Source of the DNA: Gimesia chilikensis
Lineage (GTDB): Bacteria; Planctomycetota; Planctomycetia; Planctomycetales; Planctomycetaceae
Assembly: GCF_007744075.1 (NCBI RefSeq)
Contig: NZ_CP036266.1
Span: 5,255,748-5,319,747 of the forward strand
Direction of reading: 5' to 3'
Length of the DNA stretch: 64,000 nucleotides
A program made the translations under genes and the position numbers. The number at the start of each line of letters is the position of its first letter. Within the stretch, counting starts at the first letter, position 1. Positions 19,719-28,527 of the stretch are shown one piece after another. Under the pieces are notes generated by a model, which was given only the letters and a program-made list of their open reading frames with translations, made no database searches and was not told the origin of the DNA.

Positions 19719-20597
19719 TTACTTTGCAGATGCGTTGCCACTCAGAATGCGGGCTGCGGTCAGCGTATTTTTCAGCAGCATGGCAATGGTCATCGGTCCG
19801 ACGCCCCCTGGAACCGGGGTAATCGCAGACGCGACCTCTTTGACACCTTCAAATTCCACATCGCCTACCAGTTTATCATCCACGCGGTTAATGCCCACAT
19901 CAATGACAATCGCCCCCGGCTTGACCATGTCGGCGGTTACGAATTCAGGCTGACCGATGGCGGCAATGATAATATCTGCCGACTTCACGATCTCTTTCAG
20001 ATTCTGTGTGCGGCTGTGACAGATCGTCACCGTGGCATCGGCGCCCATGCCCCGCTGAATCAACAGCATCGCCATCGGCTTCCCGACGATTTCACTCCGC
20101 CCCAGAATGACCGCATGTTTGCCTGCGGTCTCCATCTTCGTCGAGAGGATCATCTGCTGAATGCCGTAAGGCGTACAGGGCAGATAACGGGGACGCCCCT
20201 GCACGATCAGCCCCACATTTTCGGGGTGAAAGGCGTCCACATCCTTGAGCGGATCGACCACATCCAGAATGGCTGTCTCATTGATGTGCTTCGGCAACGG
20301 CAGCTGCACCAGGATGCCGTGTACTCCGGGATCAGCATTGAGCTCTTTAACCAGGGTCAGCAATTCTGCTTCGGTGGTTTCGGCATGCAGCCGTTTCAAG
20401 GTGCTTTCGATACCGGCTTTTTCACAGGCCCGCTGTTTATTACGGACATACACGGCGCTGGCCGGATCATCGCCTACCAGTACCGCTGTGAGGTGCGGGA
20501 CGACCTGCGTTGCTGATTTCAGCTCTGCGACTTCCTGTGCGATCTGTTCTCGAAATGTCGCCGCCAGTGCTTTGCCGTCAATAATTTCTGCTGACAC
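19719..20597 (-). CDS. folD: methylenetetrahydrofolate dehydrogenase/cyclohydrolase
   Basis: FolD interconverts 5,10-methylene-, methenyl- and 10-formyl-tetrahydrofolate in one-carbon metabolism. The protein shows the catalytic YVRNKQRACEKAGI segment with its Lys, GILVQLPLPKHI, the long FolD signature PCTPYGIQQMI and GKHAVILGRSEIVGKPMAMLL, and the final TPVPGGVGPMTIAMLL. I choose the GTG at 20597, giving SAEIIDGKALAATFREQI as N-terminus, because AAGGA lies nine bases before it and this is the normal FolD start. An ATG at 20633 would add 12 unusual residues and lacks a good RBS. The next gene upstream on this strand is pgpA, 67 bases before the upstream start. Confidence 0.95.
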   Translation of the reverse strand: MSAEIIDGKALAATFREQIAQEVAELKSATQVVPHLTAVLVGDDPASAVYVRNKQRACEKAGIESTLKRLHAETTEAELLTLVKELNADPGVHGILVQLPLPKHINETAILDVVDPLKDVDAFHPENVGLIVQGRPRYLPCTPYGIQQMILSTKMETAGKHAVILGRSEIVGKPMAMLLIQRGMGADATVTICHSRTQNLKEIVKSADIIIAAIGQPEFVTADMVKPGAIVIDVGINRVDDKLVGDVEFEGVKEVASAITPVPGGVGPMTIAMLLKNTLTAARILSGNASAK

Positions 20598-20664
20598 CCT
20601 GTCAATTCCTTGTTCAAGAGGGTTAATTTCCATCCGCTCACAACATAACGAATCGTCTGATAAT

Positions 20665-21156
20665 CTAAAACCACCCCAAAAGAATTAATGTGACGTAAAG
20701 GCAAATCGCGGCGTAGATGGCTGCGACATAGTCGTCCATCATGATTCCCCAGCCTCCGTGGATGCGGTCAAAATATCGAACCGGCCAGGGCTTCCAGATG
20801 TCAAACAGACGGAACCAGAGAAAGGCAAACAGGGAAACCCAGAGAAAGTCAGCAGATAACGGTCGGTGAAAGACGGGCAGCATGACGATTGTGAAGGCCC
20901 CGATCTCATCAATGACGATCTCTCCCGGATCATCCTTTCCCAGGAGTCGTGAACCCTGCTCACAGAGATAGACGCCGAGCAGGAAAATCAGCAGAGAGAC
21001 CACCAGATAGACGGGTAATGACAATTGCAGCCAGAACAGTCCCAGAACCAGAACCGGTCCCAGCAGACTTCCGAATGTTCCGGGAGCTTTGGGAGCGAGC
21101 CCTGTACCCAGTCCCCGTGCGAGGAGCAAAATCGTAACGTTTTTGAAATTTCTCAT
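20665..21156 (-). CDS. pgpA: phosphatidylglycerophosphatase A
   Basis: The 163-residue membrane protein contains the PgpA signatures LGTGLAPKAPGTFGSLLG (about residues 15-32) and KDDPGEIVIDEIGAF (about 74-88), separated by hydrophobic helices. PgpA dephosphorylates phosphatidylglycerophosphate to phosphatidylglycerol at the inner membrane. The length is typical. No strong RBS is seen ahead of the ATG. It is followed by folD on the same strand and may be co-transcribed with it. Confidence 0.92.
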   Translation of the reverse strand: MRNFKNVTILLLARGLGTGLAPKAPGTFGSLLGPVLVLGLFWLQLSLPVYLVVSLLIFLLGVYLCEQGSRLLGKDDPGEIVIDEIGAFTIVMLPVFHRPLSADFLWVSLFAFLWFRLFDIWKPWPVRYFDRIHGGWGIMMDDYVAAIYAAICLYVTLILLGWF

Positions 21157-21481
21157 TTATGGTAATTGACCAGGCAGCCGATTCTCTGTGTTGCGTAATC
21201 GGAAAAATGTCACTATTCAAGATAATCTAAAGCGTTTATACTTTAAACAGGAGTGATTTTCCCGGGGTACATATAGACAGTCAACACAAACCAATGCGTT
21301 GATTCCAAAGCGGGTGCATTTCGTAACTCGAAGGCAGCCCGTCATTTCCTATATTGATCGTACCCTGACAGCCGAAAATTTCCAGTAAGACTCAACGAAA
21401 CCTACCCTGCCATTTTGAGTCGCTTCTCGTGAAGAACGATTCGGGATGGCTCCTCGATTACATCAATCAGGATTGATCAAT
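21157..21481. other. intergenic region before sulfite reductase
   Basis: This 325-base gap between divergent genes has no ORF of its own. A hairpin with arms GACTCAA and TTGAGTC spans about 21391-21423 in the probable leader of the sulfite reductase gene. Confidence 0.5.
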
Positions 21482-23203
21482 ATGACATCCCCCGAAGGCC
21501 CCAAGCTTTCCAAGCTCGAATCTCTCAAAGAAGGCAGCCATCAGCTGCGCGGAACCATTGCTGAAGAACTGCTTAACGAAAGCGACCAGTTTTCCGGCGA
21601 TTCGCTGCAACTCCTGAAGCATCACGGTACCTACCAGCAGGACGATCGTGACCTGAGAAAAGCCAAAAATCCGGACGGGACTCCCAAAGGCAAGTCATAC
21701 AGCTGCATGATCCGAACCCGCGTGCCGGGTGGTAAAGTCACCTCAGATCAGTTCCTGGCCGAGCTGGACCTGTGTGACAAATACGGCGACGGAACCGTGC
21801 GTCTGACCACACGTCAGGGCTTCCAGCTGCACGGCGTGATCAAAGGCAACCTGCGGGCCGCCATCAAGGGGATCAACGAGACCAAACTGACGACCCTGGC
21901 CGCCTGTGGGGACGTGAACCGTAACGTGATGGCCTGCCCGGCTCCTTACAAGAACAACCAGGTCTTCGACGCGATGCAGAACATGGCGTATGCCATCGCC
22001 GAACATCTGCGTCCCAAAACAACGGCCTACTTCGATCTGTGGATTACCGACGAAGATGGCAACAAAACCAACGAAGCGGAATTCCAGCCGGTAGAAGAGC
22101 CGATTTACGGCAAGACCTACCTGCCCCGTAAGTTCAAGATCGGCATCGCTCTGCCGGAAGATAACTGCGTTGACATCTTCACCCAGGATATCGGCCTGCT
22201 GGGAATTGTCGAAAGTGACGAAATCGTCGGCTACAACTTCTACGTTGGCGGCGGAATGGGAGTCACTCCCAGTAAGAAAGACACCTATCCCGCGCTGGGC
22301 AAGCTGCTCGGCTTTGTGCCCAACGATCAGGTTCTGGCGGTCGCCGAAGCGGTCGTGAAAGTCCAGCGTGACTTCGGAAACCGGGAAGACCGGAAACGGG
22401 CCCGTATGAAGTATCTGGTGGACGATCTGGGAATTGAGAAATTCCGCGAAAAGGTTGCTGAGTACTTCGGTTCTGAAATAGCCGCTCCACGCGACGTGGA
22501 AGTGACCGGCATTGACGATCACATGGGCTGGCATGAGCAGGGGGATGGCAAGCTGTTCCTCGGCGTGAACATCGAAAACGGTCGTATCAAAGACGATGGC
22601 GACCTGCGGATTAAATCCGGCCTGCGGAAGATCCTCGAAACCTACAAACTGGATGCCCGGATCACTGCCAAGCAGAGTGTCATCTTCTGTGATATTGACC
22701 CCGCTGACAAGCAGGGAATCGAGCAGATCCTGGCCGATCACGGCATGAAGCGGGCTGAGGAACTGACCCTCATCCGTCGCTTCTCAATGGCCTGCCCGGC
22801 ACTGCCTATGTGTGGCCTTTCGATTACAGAATCCGAACGGGTCCTGCCCGATCTGATTACCGAATTCGAAGAAGAGCTGGCGCGCCTCGGCCTGCAGGAT
22901 GAGCGGATTTCGGTCAACATGACCGGCTGCCCGAATGGCTGTGCCCGTCCTTATGTTCCGGATATCGGACTGGTCGGTAAAGCCGTCGGCAAGTATACGG
23001 TTTTCCTGGGTGGAAACTCGCTGGGGAACCGGCTGGCCTTCATTTATGATGACCTCGTTCCACTGGAAGAAGTCACCAGCCGCCTGTCACCCGTGCTGGA
23101 ATTCTTCAAGGAAGAACGTCAGCCCGGCGAAGCCTTTGGTGATTTCTGCCATCGGATGGGTAAAGAAACCCTGCAGGAAAAAGCGGGCCTGGCAGCCAAA
23201 TAA
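21482..23203 (+). CDS. cysI: assimilatory sulfite (or nitrite) reductase hemoprotein
   Basis: The 573-residue protein has the two-fold nitrite/sulfite reductase architecture, with ferredoxin-like half domains and siroheme-binding domains. The 4Fe-4S/siroheme ligands are visible as ACPALPMCG (C-X5-C) and TGCPNGCARPY (C-X3-C) near residues 440-490. RLTTRQGFQLHGV and AACGDVNRNVMACPAP match sulfite reductase substrate motifs. It reduces sulfite to sulfide for cysteine synthesis. The start at 21482 is preferred to an ATG at 21446 because AGGA lies nine bases upstream. An APS reductase is encoded separately at 39283-40074. A ferredoxin-dependent electron source is possible since no flavoprotein gene is adjacent. 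Confidence 0.93.
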   Translation: MTSPEGPKLSKLESLKEGSHQLRGTIAEELLNESDQFSGDSLQLLKHHGTYQQDDRDLRKAKNPDGTPKGKSYSCMIRTRVPGGKVTSDQFLAELDLCDKYGDGTVRLTTRQGFQLHGVIKGNLRAAIKGINETKLTTLAACGDVNRNVMACPAPYKNNQVFDAMQNMAYAIAEHLRPKTTAYFDLWITDEDGNKTNEAEFQPVEEPIYGKTYLPRKFKIGIALPEDNCVDIFTQDIGLLGIVESDEIVGYNFYVGGGMGVTPSKKDTYPALGKLLGFVPNDQVLAVAEAVVKVQRDFGNREDRKRARMKYLVDDLGIEKFREKVAEYFGSEIAAPRDVEVTGIDDHMGWHEQGDGKLFLGVNIENGRIKDDGDLRIKSGLRKILETYKLDARITAKQSVIFCDIDPADKQGIEQILADHGMKRAEELTLIRRFSMACPALPMCGLSITESERVLPDLITEFEEELARLGLQDERISVNMTGCPNGCARPYVPDIGLVGKAVGKYTVFLGGNSLGNRLAFIYDDLVPLEEVTSRLSPVLEFFKEERQPGEAFGDFCHRMGKETLQEKAGLAAK

Positions 23204-23285
23204 TTCTGCCGGAATTGTCTGTTTGAATATGAACCTTCCGGCAGGCAGGCTGTCTTTCATTTTGACAAAATCAATCCGTAACGGG

Positions 23286-23314
23286 TTGACCCTGTCTGAT
23301 CGCGCGGGTAGATT
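23286..23314 (+). promoter_or_regulatory. sigma70-type promoter of the leuA leader
   Basis: TTGACC (23286-23291) and TAGATT (23309-23314) are separated by exactly 17 bases. Transcription would begin near 23321, about 55 bases before the leader peptide start. Confidence 0.65.
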
Positions 23315-23374
23315 ATCTGCAACAGACAGCCTCTAAGGCTGCTGAGAACCGGAAATTACGAGTATTAACGACCA

Positions 23375-23440
23375 ATGCGAAATTACAATCTCCTAAACCT
23401 GAACCTGCTACGAAGCCTGCTGCTACCAGCCAGGTCTTAG
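23375..23440 (+). CDS. leucine-rich leader peptide of leuA
   Basis: A 21-codon reading frame from ATG to TAG encodes a peptide with eight leucines, grouped as LL, L, LL and LLL. Codons are CTC, CTA, CTG, CTG, CTA, CTG, CTG, CTA. The peptide begins MRNYN and ends PARS. It lies between a promoter and an intrinsic terminator upstream of the leucine biosynthesis gene leuA. This is the hallmark of a ribosome-mediated attenuator, where stalling on Leu codons reports leucyl-tRNA shortage. The peptide itself is not expected to have any function. The SD signal is weak. Confidence 0.85.
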   Translation: MRNYNLLNLNLLRSLLLPARS

Positions 23441-23510
23441 GTTCTTTGTACGATTGTAAATCAAAATACAGTGAAACCCTGAGACCAGATCGGCCTCAGG
23501 GTTTTTTATT
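23392..23510 (+). promoter_or_regulatory. leucine attenuator (pause, antiterminator and terminator stems)
   Basis: Three mutually exclusive stems can be read. Pause stem: CCTAAACCTG (23392-23401) pairs with CAGGTCTTAGG (23431-23441), with one bulged base. Antiterminator: GGTCTTAGG (23433-23441) pairs with CCTGAGACC (23478-23486), nine pairs including one G-U. Terminator: ACCCTGAG (23476-23483) pairs with CTCAGGGT (23495-23502). The leader stop codon at 23438-23440 falls inside segment 2, so a ribosome that finishes translation blocks the antiterminator. A ribosome stalled at the Leu codons masks segment 1 and frees segment 2. Confidence 0.85.
23474..23510 (+). terminator. attenuator terminator upstream of leuA
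   Basis: The stem AAACCCTGAG/CTCAGGGTTT, with an additional inner CC/GG pair, is followed by a T-rich run (TTTTTTATTTT). It stands 75 bases before the leuA start codon and is the off state of the leader. Confidence 0.92.
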
Positions 23511-23584
23511 TTCCCCACTGGTACTATTCTGGTCTCTCAACAGCGTCCCTCAGCGGGGCGTCAACCGATTCATGGAGCAAACCA

Positions 23585-25108
23585 ATGTCCAATGACACAG
23601 TAAAAATCTTTGACACCACCTTGAGAGACGGTGAACAGTCGCCCGGTTGCAGTATGACAACCTCGGAAAAGTTGAAAGTGGCCAAAGAGCTGGTCGCGCT
23701 GGGCGTCGATATCATTGAAGCCGGTTTTCCCATCGCTTCACCCGGCGATTTCGACGCGGTCCGTAAGATTGCCACCCAGTTCGGCGATCAGACCACCATC
23801 TGCGGCCTCGCCCGCTGTCGTAAGGAAGACATTGACCGGGCCTGGGAAGCGTTGAAAGAAGCCAAAAACTCCCGGATCCACGTCTTTTTAGCCACCAGTT
23901 CGATTCATCGCGAACACAAGCTCAAGATGAGCAAGGAACAGATCATCGAAACCGCGGTGGAGATGGTCAAACGGGCCCGCGATTACTGTCCGGATATCGA
24001 ATTCTCTCCGGAAGATGCCGCCCGAACTGAGAAAGACTTCCTCTGCGAAGTGGTCGAGCGAGCCATCGAAGCGGGCGCATCGACGGTAAACATTCCCGAT
24101 ACGGTCGGCTATGCGACTCCCGCGCATTTCCATGATGTGATCACCACGTTGAAGAAGAATGTCTCCAACATCGACCAGGCGATTATCAGCACCCACTGTC
24201 ATAACGACCTGGGACTCGCCGTCGCCAACAGTCTGGCCGCAGTAGAAGCCGGCGCGCGACAGATCGAATGCACGATCAACGGCCTGGGTGAACGGGCCGG
24301 TAACTGTGCTCTCGAAGAAGTCGTCATGGCGTTGAAAACCCGTGCCGACTACTATGGCGTGAATACGAACATCAATACAAAACGCCTCTACCCCATCAGC
24401 CATCTCGTCTCTACCGTCACCGGCATGGCTGTCCAGCGGAACAAAGCGATTGTGGGCAAGAACGCATTCGCTCACGAAGCGGGAATCCACCAGCATGGCG
24501 TGCTGCAGGAACGGACCACCTACGAAATCATGTCTCCCGAAGACGTGGGTTACGTGGGAACGAACCTCGTGCTCGGCAAACACAGCGGCCGGCACGCTTT
24601 CCGGGATCGTGTGCAATCGCTGGGACATACCCTCGATGACGCGACGTTTGAGCGGATCTTCAATGAGTTCATTACCCTGGCCGATAAGAAGAAAGAGATC
24701 TACGACTCAGACATCGTCGCCCTGATCGAAAACCAGGTCTCCGATGCACCGGAAAAATGGTCGATTGCCCGTTTTCATACCTCAGCGGGCACCGGTACCA
24801 TCGCGACGGCGACGATCGAACTCGCTGACGAAGACGGTAAAATCCACTGTGATGCCGCTACCGGCGACGGCCCCGTCGATGCCGTGTTCCGTGCTTTGGA
24901 ACGCATTACCGGCATCTCGGCTGTACTGGAACAGTATCACGTCGGCAGTGTTTCCAGCGGTAAGGACGCACAGGGCGAGGTTCGTGTCGAAGTTCGCATT
25001 AACGGCGAGATGTTTAACGGGCGCAGCGTCAGCACTGATATCATCGAGTCCAGTGCGAAAGCATACCTGCAGGCGATCAACAAAGCCGTTGGTCGTGGGG
25101 AAAACTGA
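23585..25108 (+). CDS. leuA: 2-isopropylmalate synthase
   Basis: LeuA condenses acetyl-CoA with 2-oxoisovalerate, the first committed step of leucine synthesis. The 507-residue protein shows the catalytic [13 protein letters not shown] (residues 9-21), the metal-binding [23 protein letters not shown], the [14 protein letters not shown] motif and [11 protein letters not shown]. The C-terminal leucine-binding regulatory domain (about 385-507) contains [14 protein letters not shown] and [20 protein letters not shown] lies before the ATG. Expression appears to be controlled by the leucine attenuator directly upstream, in addition to feedback inhibition through the regulatory domain. Confidence 0.97.
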   Translation: MSNDTVKIFDTTLRDGEQSPGCSMTTSEKLKVAKELVALGVDIIEAGFPIASPGDFDAVRKIATQFGDQTTICGLARCRKEDIDRAWEALKEAKNSRIHVFLATSSIHREHKLKMSKEQIIETAVEMVKRARDYCPDIEFSPEDAARTEKDFLCEVVERAIEAGASTVNIPDTVGYATPAHFHDVITTLKKNVSNIDQAIISTHCHNDLGLAVANSLAAVEAGARQIECTINGLGERAGNCALEEVVMALKTRADYYGVNTNINTKRLYPISHLVSTVTGMAVQRNKAIVGKNAFAHEAGIHQHGVLQERTTYEIMSPEDVGYVGTNLVLGKHSGRHAFRDRVQSLGHTLDDATFERIFNEFITLADKKKEIYDSDIVALIENQVSDAPEKWSIARFHTSAGTGTIATATIELADEDGKIHCDAATGDGPVDAVFRALERITGISAVLEQYHVGSVSSGKDAQGEVRVEVRINGEMFNGRSVSTDIIESSAKAYLQAINKAVGRGEN

Positions 25109-25138
25109 AAACCGACCTGAATTCGAACTGAGTCAGTA

Positions 25139-25579
25139 ATGACCATGCACGATCCTGAACCATCATCCCGTCGCATCAAAGGCAGAACGATTGTGATCAG
25201 CCTGTTGATCTTCGGGCTGGTGATGTCAGGATCTTTGTATGTGTTTCAGGCTATCAACACCTACCCCTTCGCTGAAACTCAGCAGGCACTGGCTCAGAAG
25301 TTCCCGAAGTCCCGTCCCCGCGTTGAAGGGGGACGGCTCAAGGGAAAAGAGATCAACCCGCTCACCTTCCGGGTGACGCTTGCGGTCGACTTCAATCCCA
25401 ATGAGAACCAGGGCCGCATCGACGAACTGGCGGATCAGGTGCTGCTGGTCGCCCGCGAGCATCTCAACCTCAACGAGTACGAAGTCGCCGAACTGCACTT
25501 CTATCAGCCGATCCCCGAACAGCAGATTCTGATGCGGGATCTCGAAATCGATCTGGCCGACTGGCAGAAACAGCATTGA
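25139..25579 (+). CDS. single-pass membrane protein of unknown function
   Basis: This 146-residue protein has a basic N-terminus, one membrane helix (TIVISLLIFGLVMSGSLYVF, about residues 18-37) and a soluble domain of about 100 residues with alternating charged strands and helices. I recognise no named family. It starts 31 bases after the leuA stop with the same orientation and no terminator between, so it is probably in the leuA transcript, but nothing in the sequence links it to leucine metabolism. Confidence 0.75.
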   Translation: MTMHDPEPSSRRIKGRTIVISLLIFGLVMSGSLYVFQAINTYPFAETQQALAQKFPKSRPRVEGGRLKGKEINPLTFRVTLAVDFNPNENQGRIDELADQVLLVAREHLNLNEYEVAELHFYQPIPEQQILMRDLEIDLADWQKQH

Positions 25580-25833
25580 CGCGTCCCTGAGACCAGCGCC
25601 CACGCAACAGACAGGCCTGTCGAACCAACCGACACGTCCCGGCTCCTGCCGAGTGATGGTTGTCCGTCACCGCTTACGAAAAACAGCCTGAATACCGCGG
25701 AAAAACGCTTTTCCAGGATTCCCCGAGAAATCCCGCGTATTGGCATAAACATTGCCTGTCTACCTGCTGCCTGCTAAGCATTTCCGTCGAGAAGTATGAG
25801 TCATCTCATTCACTTTTCCGGAAACACGAAAAT

Positions 25834-25894
25834 AATGGTTACCCTCCAGCCTGTGTGATGACGCCCGTCTTTATTGGCTGGAGGGTTAACCATT
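25834..25894. repeat. long hairpin in the gap before the glycosyltransferase
   Basis: The arms are AATGGTT-ACCCTCCAGCC (25834-25851) and GGCTGGAGGGT-T-AACCATT (25876-25894). They give 18 base pairs with one bulged T and a 24-base loop. No T-run follows on either strand. The surrounding 437-base gap (25580-26016) holds no credible gene. Confidence 0.9.
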
Positions 25895-26016
25895 TATGGC
25901 CTGCTCCATTGTGAATATCCCCGTTCGCATCGCTTCCCTTCCGAAAGATCCAGGCTCCGGCTATCATCGAACGTATCGTAAGTGACGAGGAAATTCCTGT
26001 TTCAACCTGAGCGGTC

Positions 26017-27777
26017 ATGACTTCACTGCAACAGCAACTCCAGAACTCCAGAAGCTTCTGGCTGGTCATCAGCATCCTCCTGCTGTTCCAATTCTGTCTC
26101 GGCCTGTACTCAGCCCAAAAGCTGAGTGTCACGCACGACGAATACTGGCATCTGCCGGTCGGCCTGCTCACCTGGAAAACGGGACGGACCGACTTTGATC
26201 GACTCAACCCGCCCCTGATTCGCAACTGGGCGACCCTGCCCCTGTTATTCACGTCGGCCCAGACCGGCGATCCGGAGCACTCCTCCGATCCTGCCGACTA
26301 CGGAGACGCGTTTCTCAAAGCGAATCCGGAAGATTATCACCACTATTACGTCCAGGGACGCGTGATGATTCTCATTCTGGCAGTGGCTTCGGGACTGCTA
26401 CTGGCAGTCTGGGCCCGCGAACTGTTCGGTCCCTCTGCAGCCTGTCTGGCAGTTTTTCTGTGGAGTATGAGCCCCAACGTTCTGGCGAATGCCGCTCTGG
26501 GAACGCAGGACCTGGCGATTGCGGGTTGCTTCCTGGCAACCTTGTATTGCGGTTGGAAATTCGCGTTAGCGGGATCGTGGAAGTGGGCGCTGATTACCGG
26601 CGCCGTACTGGGGCTGGCTCAAATCACGAAATACACGGCCATCCTGCTGGTGCCTCTGTTGATCATGCAGTGGTTCCTGCTGCGAGTCAAAAACCCGGAA
26701 ATCAAAACGGAGACTCCCGCGAAAGTCATACTCGGACGCTGGGTTGCCTTGCTGCTCATGTGCTGTCTGATCATGAACGCTGGCTACCTGTTTCAGGGTA
26801 GCTTTCAGTCCGCAAGTACGTATCAGTTTCAGAGTTCGGAATTGAAACTTCTGAACCAGCTGCCTGCCTTGTTGCAGAGCCTCCCCCTGCCGCTGCCGCG
26901 GGATTACCTTTTGGGGTTCGACCTGCAGCGGCACATCATGCAGCAGTCACATCCCACGTTTCTCGATCTGGAATGGCGGCTTACCGGCTTTCGCAGCTAT
27001 TACATTTTTACCCTGCTGTATAAACTTCCCCACGGCATTCAGTTGCTGTTGCTCCTGGCGGCCTGGCAGTGGTTTCAACAACGGCGCACGACGCTCATGT
27101 CTCCCCGGGTTCTGGGCATGCTGTTAAGCCCGGTTGTACTGCTGGTCGGCATTGCCAGTCTGTCGAATAATCAGCTCGGTCTGCGGTACATTCTGCCTGT
27201 GATTCCCTTTCTGTTTCTGTTGATCGCCCCCCTGGGAGAACTGATTGATCTGGAAAAACGGAAGACCCTGGCACTGGCTGTGATCGTCGCCTGCGTGAGC
27301 CTCCCCTTCTCGCTCCGTTATGCACCGGATCACCTGGCATACTTCAATGAGTTCTCCGGCGGTCCCGAAAACGGCAGCTATCATCTCATCGATTCCAACA
27401 TCGACTGGGGACAGGATTTCTATCGCCTCAAAGCGTATCTGGAACAGCATCCGACAGACAACCTGGGACTGGCGTATTTCGGTACGATTCCCCCTTCCAC
27501 TTTGGGGACTCCCTACCGCATCCCGCCGGAACTGCAGCCGCAACCGGGAACGTATGCGATCAGTGCCAGCCTGCTGCAGGGGCGCCCCTATTCGGTGCGT
27601 AAAGAGGATGGCAGCCGGCACAATCTCGGTACCGATGCCCTCGGCTATTTCCGCTTTTTTGAACCCAAGCAACGGCTGGGATACTCCATCAACGTGTATG
27701 AGTTGACACCCGAAGACGTTTACCGCTGGCAGAATGCGGTCAACCAGGCGCGCATGGGGCTCATGCCTTCTAATTAA
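26017..27777 (+). CDS. GT-C (ArnT/PMT-like, family 39 type) glycosyltransferase
   Basis: The 586-residue protein is polytopic, with about ten membrane helices. The first extracytoplasmic loop holds VTHDEYWHLPVG (about residues 40-51), whose Asp-Glu pair matches the catalytic DE motif of GT-C enzymes that use polyprenyl-phosphate sugars. A further PPLIRNW motif follows, as in the PMT family. The C-terminal loop (about 430-586) has SNIDWGQDFYRLKAYLEQ, common in bacterial PMT-like proteins. It probably transfers a sugar from a lipid carrier to a glycan or protein in the periplasm. The acceptor is unknown. Confidence 0.85.
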   Translation: MTSLQQQLQNSRSFWLVISILLLFQFCLGLYSAQKLSVTHDEYWHLPVGLLTWKTGRTDFDRLNPPLIRNWATLPLLFTSAQTGDPEHSSDPADYGDAFLKANPEDYHHYYVQGRVMILILAVASGLLLAVWARELFGPSAACLAVFLWSMSPNVLANAALGTQDLAIAGCFLATLYCGWKFALAGSWKWALITGAVLGLAQITKYTAILLVPLLIMQWFLLRVKNPEIKTETPAKVILGRWVALLLMCCLIMNAGYLFQGSFQSASTYQFQSSELKLLNQLPALLQSLPLPLPRDYLLGFDLQRHIMQQSHPTFLDLEWRLTGFRSYYIFTLLYKLPHGIQLLLLLAAWQWFQQRRTTLMSPRVLGMLLSPVVLLVGIASLSNNQLGLRYILPVIPFLFLLIAPLGELIDLEKRKTLALAVIVACVSLPFSLRYAPDHLAYFNEFSGGPENGSYHLIDSNIDWGQDFYRLKAYLEQHPTDNLGLAYFGTIPPSTLGTPYRIPPELQPQPGTYAISASLLQGRPYSVRKEDGSRHNLGTDALGYFRFFEPKQRLGYSINVYELTPEDVYRWQNAVNQARMGLMPSN

Positions 27778-27799
27778 AACCGACTGTCTGCCGGAATGC

Positions 27800-28450
27800 T
27801 CAGTCAGAAAACGGAAGTACTGTTGAATCCGTGATTTCCAGTTCGTTGAGCAGAGCCTGGTACTGAGCACGCGTATTGATATTTCGCAGGCTCCGCAGAC
27901 CCGGATCAATTTCCTGCAGTTCCGTCGTTTCCAGAAAGACTGAATCCACCTGCGCAACGAGGTCAATCGGGCGTCGTTTTCCCTGTGACAACAGTTGTTG
28001 AATTGTCTCGAGCAGCGAGACGCGATAGATGGCCGCCAGCGGGTGCAGGCGGTCTCCTTCGCGAACCATCGCCAGTTGGTTGTTTCCCAGACGGGAGCAG
28101 AGACATTCGATCATTGCAGTCTCTATCAGAGGCGTATCACAGCCCGATATAAACACGGCTTCGCATTTCCCGTGCAATGCTTCAAGTCCCTGCCCAATCG
28201 CCGCGAGAGGCCCTTCCAGCGGCTCTCGATCGAAATAAACGGGGACATCGGCAGGCAGTGTGGGAAGTTGTTGATCCGGGGAGGCCATCACCGCTAGCGG
28301 ACTGACACAGGAGCCAATAATTCTCACCACGCGCTGCAGCATCACCTCCTGGCCCAGAGGCAGCAGGGCTTTAGGATAATTCATCCGCGAACTGGCACCA
28401 CCACAGAGTACGATTCCGCCGACCTTCAATTCCGCGTTTGAGTTTGACAT
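27800..28450 (-). CDS. mobA: molybdenum cofactor guanylyltransferase-like NTP transferase
   Basis: The 216-residue protein has the MobA signature GGIVLCGGASSRMNYPKALLPL, read as GGIVLCGGASSRM then PKALLPLG (about residues 11-34). The metal-binding FISGCDTPLI lies near residue 101. MobA attaches GMP to molybdopterin to give the guanine dinucleotide cofactor used by DMSO-reductase-family enzymes. Related MobA-like proteins such as MocA use CTP, so the nucleotide is not fully certain. No other Mo-cofactor genes are nearby. It converges on the glycosyltransferase gene. Confidence 0.85.
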   Translation of the reverse strand: MSNSNAELKVGGIVLCGGASSRMNYPKALLPLGQEVMLQRVVRIIGSCVSPLAVMASPDQQLPTLPADVPVYFDREPLEGPLAAIGQGLEALHGKCEAVFISGCDTPLIETAMIECLCSRLGNNQLAMVREGDRLHPLAAIYRVSLLETIQQLLSQGKRRPIDLVAQVDSVFLETTELQEIDPGLRSLRNINTRAQYQALLNELEITDSTVLPFSD

Positions 28451-28527
28451 CTCAGCTCAAGTAATTTACAAACAAAAATGAAAGTCACAGTTTAACAACT
28501 TCTCCTCTCAAGAAGCGATCCGAAATC

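Noticed and set aside
19701-20516. 271-codon plus-strand frame over folD
   Set aside because: Shadow of folD, whose signatures are complete.
21743-22741. 332-codon open frame opposite the sulfite reductase gene
   Set aside because: Its composition is that of a codon-bias shadow. No SD, no domain, and the sense frame has full catalytic motifs.
25839-26252. 137-codon minus-strand frame before and inside the glycosyltransferase gene
   Set aside because: It covers the long hairpin and the start of a clear gene; no features support it.
27124-27966. 280-codon minus-strand frame across the end of the glycosyltransferase and mobA genes
   Set aside because: It crosses two well-supported genes and has no family features.
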